From positions 22,943,716 to 23,007,715 of the forward strand of contig OX465587.1 in assembly GCA_950022655.1 (NCBI GenBank): 64,000 bases of DNA, read 5' to 3'. A model generated the notes under the pieces. It searched no databases. It was not told where the DNA came from and was given only the letters and a program-made list of their open reading frames with translations. The position numbers were made by a program, and so were the translations under genes. Positions 49,901 through 59,911 of the stretch are shown piece after piece. How positions within the stretch are numbered: the stretch's first letter is position 1; every line of letters begins with the position of its first letter. The DNA comes from Alentia gelatinosa (Eukaryota; Annelida; Polychaeta; Phyllodocida; Polynoidae).

Positions 49901-52900
49901 TCGAACAAGAGCATTTGTGGACTTGCTCGTTGAGCGTCAACAGATGGGCCCCGACTCGTGGTACCACGGCGTCGACTCCACGCCCGTCACCAAGGAGACC
50001 ATCCTCGAGATCGCCTCCAAACAGAAAGCCGCCATCTTGTACTTCTCCATAGCGGCAGGTTATCTCTACAGCTGGCTCATCACTCCAGATAAAGGTACTC
50101 ATCGTAATGCATCATACCTCTATCTCTCACATTTAATGCGTCATATCTCTATCTCTCACATTTAATGCGTCATATCTCATTTCATTGTGTGTACCCATAA
50201 ATGGTAGAAAACCCCCGAACTTGGATACGAGAAAATAAGACTGGAAAATGGTTTAGACGCCCATTGTGGACTGCTGCATTGAATTTCTAGCCATATTATT
50301 TTTTTGTAATGTGAAATGTTTTATTGTCATAGTAATATAAAAGATATTTTAGATTTTATAAAGTTGTAATAAAGACATAGGATAAACTGCTTCCCTTCAT
50401 ATAACCATTCAGATACATTCTAGGATGGACCTGTTGGTCACAGCTGTTGCGCGTGGCTCCTTCTCTCATCTCACACTTTTGTGTTTTAGACTGATAGATA
50501 TCGTACCTGAATTAGGAGAAACACATTTAAAGCGTGGGAAATTCCTTTGTTGAGGATTACATATGATGTGTGAACCATTTGGCCTCTTTGTCAAAATGCA
50601 AATAATGAATAATTCACAAACCATGCATGTTTGATTGTTGATATTTGAAGCCGGCCAACATCAATGAAATACCTTTATGACAGGGACTCCCGCCCTTAAT
50701 ATCTCATATGCTACTTTTTTCCGAAACCCGGAAGGAGTCTACAAGTAACCTAAGTCTGTTCCTCGGTATTTCCAGGCATCGTGCAGTTCCACGAGTGCAG
50801 TGTGAGTGAGTTGGAGGTGGGCTCGGACCCGGAGGACTCTCAGAGTTTACGAAGTCTCAACGTCTCCACCACCTCCCTGCTCGACCAGTTCGTGGGTCAC
50901 GTCCGCGAGAGTCTGGGCGTCGAGTCGCACCTCAGCTCATCAAGGTACGTCGTAATGTCTTTACTCTGCGTATAGAAGTAATGTTTTTCTGATGTGCAAA
51001 ATGTATCCTCCAGTAGAAATCTTAGTGGCCCCATATATGTATTTCTCATTGATGTAGACCTCATAATCCTCGTCAGTAGCATGTACCAAGGTCATATTTT
51101 TTTAATTTCTAAAAGTCTTATTTTTTTCGGCTTTTAAAAGTGTTTTTAATAGAAGTGGAGTACCACAGTGGAAGTCTTTATTCCGCCACAAGGCATTGAT
51201 TTTGTACATGAAAGAAAATATTACTTTTTTTATATTTTCTTCAATTGTTGATTTAAGATACGAGGCGAGTAACACTTCTGGTTCCAACCGAAAAAAAATC
51301 TTCAATCCTTTAAACAACATTGCTTTCAATGAAGTTAACTGTTTCCCCAATTTAGAATATTTGAGCTGGCCCATAATGTATTTAAAACACTTCCAGCAGA
51401 AACACACACAATAGTGATTCCATATACATGTTATTCCTTAGACCGTCCCTGAGTCGCTCCTCGTTCGTGATGAGTGAGACGGAGAGCGAGGCCGACGACC
51501 TGTGGCAGCAGCATCTGGAGGAGATTGGCGACAAACTCAACGCCGAGAACGACCGCACGGGCTTTCTGCGCATGGTCAACCGGAACCACATCTTCAACAG
51601 CAGCAGCTACAGCGTCAGCTCCCTACTGAGCATGGGCAGCTTCAACGGGCTGTCTGCCCTGCGCGGGGGCAGCATGCGCTCCGCCAAGTCCCAGACTCCG
51701 GGCAAGCCGCCGCTGAGCGCCCTCTACGATTTACTCATCGCCCCGATGGAGGAAGCGCTGCCTACCACCAACGGCAGTGCAACATACAAGGACCTGGTGC
51801 TGGTGCTGCAGGGCGACCTGTACTTGGTGCCCTTCTCGGTGTTGAAGGGCACTCAGGGGGCGCAGTGTCTGTACGAGCGCTTTAATCTGATCGTGGCGCC
51901 CTCACTGCGCGGCTTGCAGGCCAGCCAGGCGCTGAGCAGACACAACCGGTACAACCCGGACTGCTCGGGCGCCGTGCTCGTTAGTAACCCCCGCCTGCCG
52001 CAGTCCATCACCGACCAGTGGCAGTGGGGCCCGCTGAGCGGCGCCGACCAGGAAACCAGGACCCTGGGCGAGATTCTGGGCTCTAAACCCCTGAACGGGC
52101 AGAATGCGTCCAAGGAGAACGTCCTCCGGCAGATGCAGCGCGCGGAGGTGCTGCATTTCGCCACCCACATCTCGTGGAAGCTCACCGCCATCGTGCTCTC
52201 ACCGGGGGAGTTCTCCTCCGCAACGACCAGCATCCACGGCAATCTGGAGAGGATGGATCTCAACGAGAGCACCAGTGATCTGAATAACTCGTTCGACGGG
52301 CCGCCGCTGTCGGACTTCCTGCTGACGGCGGCCGACGTGCTCAACGTGAAGATCAGCGCGCGCCTCGTGGTACTCAGCTCCGGGCACAGCGACGACCGCG
52401 CCGGCCGCATCAACTCGGACGGCGTGGTGGGCCTCACCCGCGCCTTCCTCGCCGCCGGCGCCCAGTGCGTGCTCTTCTCCCTGTGGCCGGTGCCCGAGAT
52501 GGCGGCGAGGATCTTACTCAAGTCCTTCTACACGGCGCTGCTGAAGAGCGTCAACACGAGCCGGGCTTTATCGGAGGCCATGCGGGTGGTACAGAACACG
52601 CGGCAGTTCGCACACCCGGCCAACTGGGCCTGCTGGATGCTGGTGGGCAGTGATGTCCGACTCTCCAGTAAGGTGGCGCTCATGGGCCACGCCCTCTGCC
52701 AGCTGTTGAAGAACCCGGCGCGTTCCCGGGAGGCCATGCGCGTGGTGCTCCACCTGGTGGAGAAGTCGCTGCAGCGCATCCACCAGGGTCAGCGGAACGC
52801 CATGTACACGACGCAGGCGAGCATCGAGAACAAGGTGGGCGACGTGGCCGGCTGGAAGGACCTGCTCACCTCCGTCGGCTTCCGCTTCGAGCCGGCCGCC

Positions 52901-55900
52901 AACAACATCCCGGCCGGCGTGTTCTTCCCGACGTCCGACCCCGGCGATAGGTTGACGCAGTGCAGTGCAAGTCTGCAAGCCTTGTTAGGTCAGTAGAGAC
53001 TGATTGGTCACGGTGTTTTACATGTGTACATACAGACGTTATTGGGTTTATTTACAAGTGTTGTTCTTCCAGGCAATAAGTAAAAGTGGTTAAAATAACC
53101 GGGTTTTTAACTGAACACTCATTATATTTAAGGTAAATACAATACATTTCAGTTGATAATCAGGGATCCATTACAATCTATACTCATTCTCTTCTATTAT
53201 TGTTTGACCATTGTTTAGTGGTATTGGGGAATCATTCATAGGAAAATATAAAAATGTGTTTCATATGTGGTAGTTAACGATGGATGATAAAGCAATCAAT
53301 GATTATTTCAAAGAACACATATCGTCACTGTATGTCAGTGGGATGTTTAGTCAGCCCCATGCTAAATTCTGATACTGAATTTTTTTCCCCAAAGGAGGGG
53401 GAATAACCGACAGCCACTCATCAATTTTCATCAATTTAGTGCATCAGTTTTATGTCGAAACTATTATTCCATTCTTACATTGGATACATATTTTTGATAA
53501 CACAATTCCATTTCCCTACGTTTCGGTCTAGTGAGGTTTGGCCTTGATCGGGGCTGGAGTGATTATTTCCCGCAAGAAAATTACCCTGTAACACGTATTC
53601 GTTAGGCCAGACTTGAAACCTAAATTCATCATGAACTGCTGTTGTAATCCTTTCATTTTTAAATGATTTTCGTGTGTAATCCAGTATAGTTTGCGTCCTC
53701 CCTGTTATGCATGTTAAAACTGAAAATGAATTTTCGAGTATTTATAAGTTTTGTTAAGATGAGAATATTGTCAAACCTCTGGTGTGTAGGTCTGTCTGTG
53801 CCGACGTTGACGGCGCTGTCCAAGCTGCTGGACCAGCAGGACGACGGCGAGGCGGTGACCAGCCTCGTGCGGGACGTGAACTCGCAGTTCAACCTGGACG
53901 CCAGCGTCGTCGTGCCCATCAGCGTCAAGCTGTGGCGGGCCCCGGGCTGCCACGAGTTCCTCGCCTCGCTAGGTAAGTCTCACACCACCCAGTCTTAGAA
54001 GGAAACCCACGAGATGACAATAGTTTGGTCCGTACTCCACCGAGTTTGACTGCAGAGTAATTCACGAAGCGAAGCTGAGTGAATCACTCTGTGGTCAAAC
54101 GAGGTGGAGTACGGACCAAGTTATTGTCATCGAGTGGGTTTCTGATTTTATCTCACCCTGTATAACATTACTTATTGATAAAATGGATCACCCAATTAGC
54201 CATTGAGTATTGGGTACACGAACTTCACGGCCGTGGAGTACGAGTTCTTAATGTTAAGCCTATAGAGAAAAATACCGGGGTGAGATAAAGCATCATACCT
54301 CACCCATGTTACGCTTGACATCAGGAGGTACGGAAAATATGGTAGCACAAACAACGAAAATTACCATTATCGAAATTGCCTCGTCTCAAATCTGGAAATT
54401 GATAACTTTGAAGTTGACATTAATTTCCGATATTTTAAAGAAAACTGTTCGAAAAAGATGTGGTTCGAATCCATAAGAGTGTATTTAACTTAATACTCTG
54501 ACTGTTTAGAAGGGTATATCATATGGTAATTCATCCATAAATGTCCCTGATCCCTATTGCAAAGGCCAGTAGTAATGCATAACCTCTAGGTTATTCAGCA
54601 TTGAAAAGAACGTCTACTTCTCCATATTCATCTCAGTAGTTCCAAATGTTGATAATTTGAAATATTCAAATATATATCGACTTCTGGATGTAAGTGATTT
54701 TATACTTTATATTTTTTATGACTTAAGTGTAATATGGAACTTCCAGGCTTCGATCTCGTGGATGTGGGGAAAGACGAGGTAAAAATCAAGGCGGGCAAAC
54801 AGGCCAACAGACGGATGCTGCAGTTCGCGCTGCAGGCGCTCGTAGCCATCTTTGGTAAGAACACTGTATTTAGAAAAAATAGCTTCATTGTTTTGTGTTA
54901 CGGATAATGTTCCCTCATTCTTTTTTTGGGACTAGATGATTTGACAGCTTATTTCTTCCATTGACGAAAGTGTAACGGTGATAGCATGAAAAAGAAAAAT
55001 TATTTAAATTTCAGCTATACACTTGTAGTATGATTGTTCCAAATCCCCACAGCTCGTTGGAATAATAAGCGTATTATGATGAAACAGAGAAATACAGCTT
55101 CTATGAAGACATTCATAGATTTATAGTGATTATACAGTGTTAATGAATATTCCCGGAGGCAATTATAAAGTGCTTGGGTTCAGTACCTTCTAGAACCATT
55201 GCTAAATGAAAACAAAGGTTTTTAAATGTGATTCGATCACTAAAGGGATGAAGCAAGTGGCGAACAAAAAGAAGGTTCTATAGGGGAAACATTTCGAACT
55301 CTCTCACATAATCTGACCCTCAGAAGATAGAAACCCTTGCTCTGAGACTAACGCATTGAGATCCCTTCCACCACACAGACACGCAGGACGCACCGCGCAC
55401 CTTGTTCCTGGACTCCTCCAGCTCCATGGAGAGTCTCTGCTCCAGTGGGTCGGCCACCTCCACCTCCAACTTCTCCAAGGGCAGCTCCCCTCCAGGGTCG
55501 CCAACCGGCAGCCGCAAGAAGTCCTTCTTCAACCCGGCAGAGGTGGATAAGCTTCCCTCAGCGGCTAAGGTGAAACCACCACAGGTAGTGCACGTAGGCG
55601 TTGTATGATACTCTGGTACAATAACAGCATTTTAAAAGGAATCCATATGCTATAAATTACAATTTAATTACAGATAAATTGAAAAACTTATTTTTTTCCG
55701 AATTATTTTGATTTTTTTATACAGCTGCAGTTGGCATTCTTAAATTCATTTTTTTTTCTTAATTCAAGAAAGTCCGTAAATGCCAACAACAATCATAAAA
55801 TGATATGTATAGATCTGAGAAATATCTGTTTCTTTTGGCTGCTTAAAGGATATTGAATTCATTGCGTACGATTTATGATATTGGATGCATTTCATATGTA

Positions 55901-58410
55901 TGCGCATTTAAGGTATTGGGTATTGATTTATTCTGACCTGTGCATCTTTCATTTATAAAATGAAATCACGTTTGCTTCTTACCTTACCTGCTTCAAATAT
56001 TATTTATTTTCACAAAATCTGCATCTTCTTTTAACTTTGTTCACGTCACAAAATCCTCTTTATCATCGAAACCAAGACTATTTTAATTATAATCGTTTAC
56101 AGTAAATGTATCTGTGCGACGGTTCCTCTGGATATAATTTACCTTCTTAATGCTTATAAGAATGTGTTATTCACACATATAAGTACAGCTGTTATTTTCA
56201 GACTCTCATACACGTAGTTAGTAGTAATACACCTAGTACCGAAACAAACCTGTGGTGTTTCATTCATTAGTGATATTTCTAAATGTTATGTTGTTACATA
56301 CCCCAACGAAATTGTCCTAATTGTTTACGTCGAACGCAACTCTACTGGCTTCCACTTTACTTGTTACTCCTTGCATGTGCTTTATTATACTATAACGTTT
56401 AAGTTTATTGTTAATGAGTCCAATAATTCTATGCTTGTTGGTGTATTTTTATTTACCTAACAGTCACTGTACACTCATAAGCCAATCAAGTCACTATCAT
56501 TTCTTATAATAGCTTTGACTAATGTATACATTTGACTTTGCTTTGTTTATTCACTTCAAGAAAATGTGAAATTTAATTGATATGTCTGTAACTTTTTTTT
56601 CTTATTGTATATTCTGGAGTGTCATGAGGAAGGGCATTTAATAGCCCTATTTTCGGATACACGCTCCAGTACTCCAATACTTTTGCAGTTATATCCTGGA
56701 TGTTCAAGGAACAGGATTATATTGTTGTTTATGTAACTGTCCTCTAAATGAACTGACTTTGGTTGATTTGCAGGGAAGTAAAGGGCGCGGTTCCCGAGGC
56801 CAGGGACCCAACATCTCCCTCCACTTGACCCATCAGAACATGATCCGCGCTAAATACAGCAGCCCCAGCTCAACGAGTGAAGACAACGACGCCAGTCAGT
56901 CCGACGACCAGAAGTCGGCGCCCTCCCTGCCGGCCGACGGCCTGGAGCGCAACCTGCGCTGCAGATCGTCCACACACTCACACCACTCTCACCGCGGCCA
57001 GTTCCCGCAGGCGCCGACCACGGCCTACAGCACGTCGGCCAGTGACAGTGAGGGCAGTGAGCGGGGCGGCACCTTGACGCGCGCCTCCACCTCCCGCAGC
57101 TCGGTGCTGTCCTCCAGCAGCACGGTGACCCTGAAGAGCACCAGCAGCGGCGGGGCTTTCAGGAGGAACCGTGTGCGGAGTTCTGCAGCCTCCACCAAGA
57201 GCTCGGCCAGTGATAAGACTCTGAATGGAGATGTCGAGCAGCAGCAGTATCCACAGCAGCAGGCTGACTGCGTGGATGGCCTGCAGCGGGACGAACGCGT
57301 CAAGGGCCCCAAAGACAATACCAGTCATAGTCAGGACGGGCTCTGGAGTGCGGATGATGAGCTCAATAGTCCAGAAGATCCCAGCAGAAACCAGGACGGC
57401 ACGTCGATGCTGTTAGACCCGACGGTACTTGCCCAGAAGGTTCTTGCCGAGACCCGACAAGAGAGAATGGCCCTGGAGCACATGCAGCGCCTGTCCGTCC
57501 ACACCGACGAGAAGCCGCCGGGTGAGAAGGACGCGGCCGATCTCTCTAGTGATACCGATCTGCAAACCTCAGGGCTAGGATCCTCTCTCTCGTCACCACA
57601 AGCCTCCGCCTCATCTACAACAGCCGCTAGCACCACACCCAACACTACCACCACCACCACCACCAAACCAGTCGGCTGTGTAGCTCCAAATGTGCAGTCT
57701 CCAAGTAAAACACCCGCCTCGGCGTCAGTGGAGGTCTCGCATATGATTCAAAAGTTTGAAAGCTCACAGGACTTGAAAGCTGACATTTCTGAGCCTGTTG
57801 AGGTGGTGGAGTCTAAGCAGGCGGTGGTTTCTAGTGAGAAGAGTACAGCAGGAATAACACCAACATCAGCTGTGATGCAGATGGTGAGTAGTTTAGAAGG
57901 AGAGACGGCCTTCGAGAAGACGAGGCATCCACCTGTTCCCCCTAAACCTAAATCAGTGAAGTTTAATGACGTGGTACAAGAAAACACCATGACACCAGAA
58001 CCGGAACAGTCAGCTGGGGACAGTAGTATGGATTCCTCAATCGCTGTCTACTCGCTACCGGAGAACTTCAAGAACTCCTCCAGTGTACCAACAGGTCCAC
58101 CACCTCCGTATGGTGCCTTTGTGAGGCCCTCCGCTACACAGCAGACCAGTAATGGTGATATGGAGAGAGAGAGGTCTAGTCCACAGGGGGTTACCGCCAA
58201 GGTGGTGCGAACACCGTCAGCCCAGGCGAGCATCGCTCACTACTCGATGAGTGCGCAGAGCGAGCCGGTCATCGCCAAGCAGATGATCAGCATGAACCTA
58301 CCGAGCAAGTCTATGATACCAAACACCAGTCGGATGAATGTGATGAAGCCCGCAGCGAATGTCCAGGTGAATGCCCTGCCAGGGAAACCAGGGGCTTCAG
58401 TTGAAAGACC

Positions 58411-58450
<40 letters not shown>

Positions 58451-59876
58451 GAACAGCCATTCCAAGGACAGAGAGTGAACAATGGACCAGGGAATGTTAC
58501 CCATCCAACATACTCCTTACCACAGAAACCTTCAGAGCAGAAAAGCCATAGTCAAACCAATGGCAGCATAGGTGGTTTCCAACGGTATGTTGCGAATACG
58601 CCACAGATGTACAAGCCACCCCCGCCATACCCGGGCCCGAGGCTGCCCGGTGGGGCGAGTTCTCAGCCATCCAGCCTGAGCCCCACCAATAGTCTCTCCC
58701 CTATGTTAAGCCCAACGCGGACTCTGATGGGCGGACAGTCCGGTGTGAATCACGCCTGGTACGACTCGAAATCCTCCGACTCAGAAATGTCTGTGATGCT
58801 GGAGTCACCGCTGAGTGACGCCTCCAGTCAGCGTTCAAGTTTGTACGACGGGTCAGGACAGGCGATGCCACCTGCATCAGCGGGACCGCTTCGCACGTAC
58901 GACCTACCTACCTACAGCACTGCATCCCTGGGCGAGTCTGTGGGGCCAGGACCCAGTTATATGCAGGGTATGCCTTATTCTGGCAACATGGCACCAGATA
59001 ATGTGCTGGGCCCATCCAAACAGAACTTATATGGGCAGGTTTACCAGCCTCAGCAGCAACAGCAATTAAAACCTCGGGGATTCATCCAGAACAGTTTTAG
59101 TACTGCTAATACCATAGAGATTGTGAGTGCGCCGGATAGCCACGGGTATACGAGTGAGAGTGACATCTACGGTAGTAGCAGTACGATCAACACAATACCG
59201 CCTGGCTCCGCCATGCCGCCTGGTGGTAAGATGAGAAATAACAGTGACGGAGACTCGCCAGTGTACGAGAACCTGAAATGGTTTTCAGACATGGCTAAGC
59301 AGCCTGGGTTCCCCGGCTCTCGACACAGTCAGTCTCCCGTAGGTTCAGTCCACAGTCAGTCATCCTCTTATAGTAGTAGTGGGTTCCCTTCAGTTCAACC
59401 ACAGTATACTCAGCAGAGCAGGCCGCCACCGTATAACCATGCATTGTATAGCAGGCAGCAAGCGCAGGCTTTACCGCGACAATCATTGCCACCTGGTCCA
59501 AAAACAGTCCCACCTCAGCATCAACCTCCACAGGTTCCACATTCACAGCCACCTTCCCAATCACAGCAATCACATATGGTGCCAACAAGCAGGGTTCAAA
59601 CCAGCTACAGCCACCCTCAGTCACCCGGCCACAGACAGTCTTATGAAAGGCAGGGTGCAGTGCTGCAGAACCAAAGGCCGAGGGAATTGCCAGTGGATCT
59701 AGCAAATCGGCGATCGAGTTATGGTGATCAATCTTATCAGCGGACTTCTCAATCTGACTACTTGAACTCAGCCAGCCAGCCACCCAGGCCAGTGCAGTAT
59801 AGTGTACAACAACAACAGCAGCAGCAACAACATCAACATCAACAACATCACCAACAACAACAACAACAACATCACC

Positions 59877-59911
<35 letters not shown>

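Noticed and set aside
57331..57666. Minus-strand Val-rich frame and similar frames opposite exon 13
   Set aside because: Antisense of Thr, Gln and Ser codon runs.
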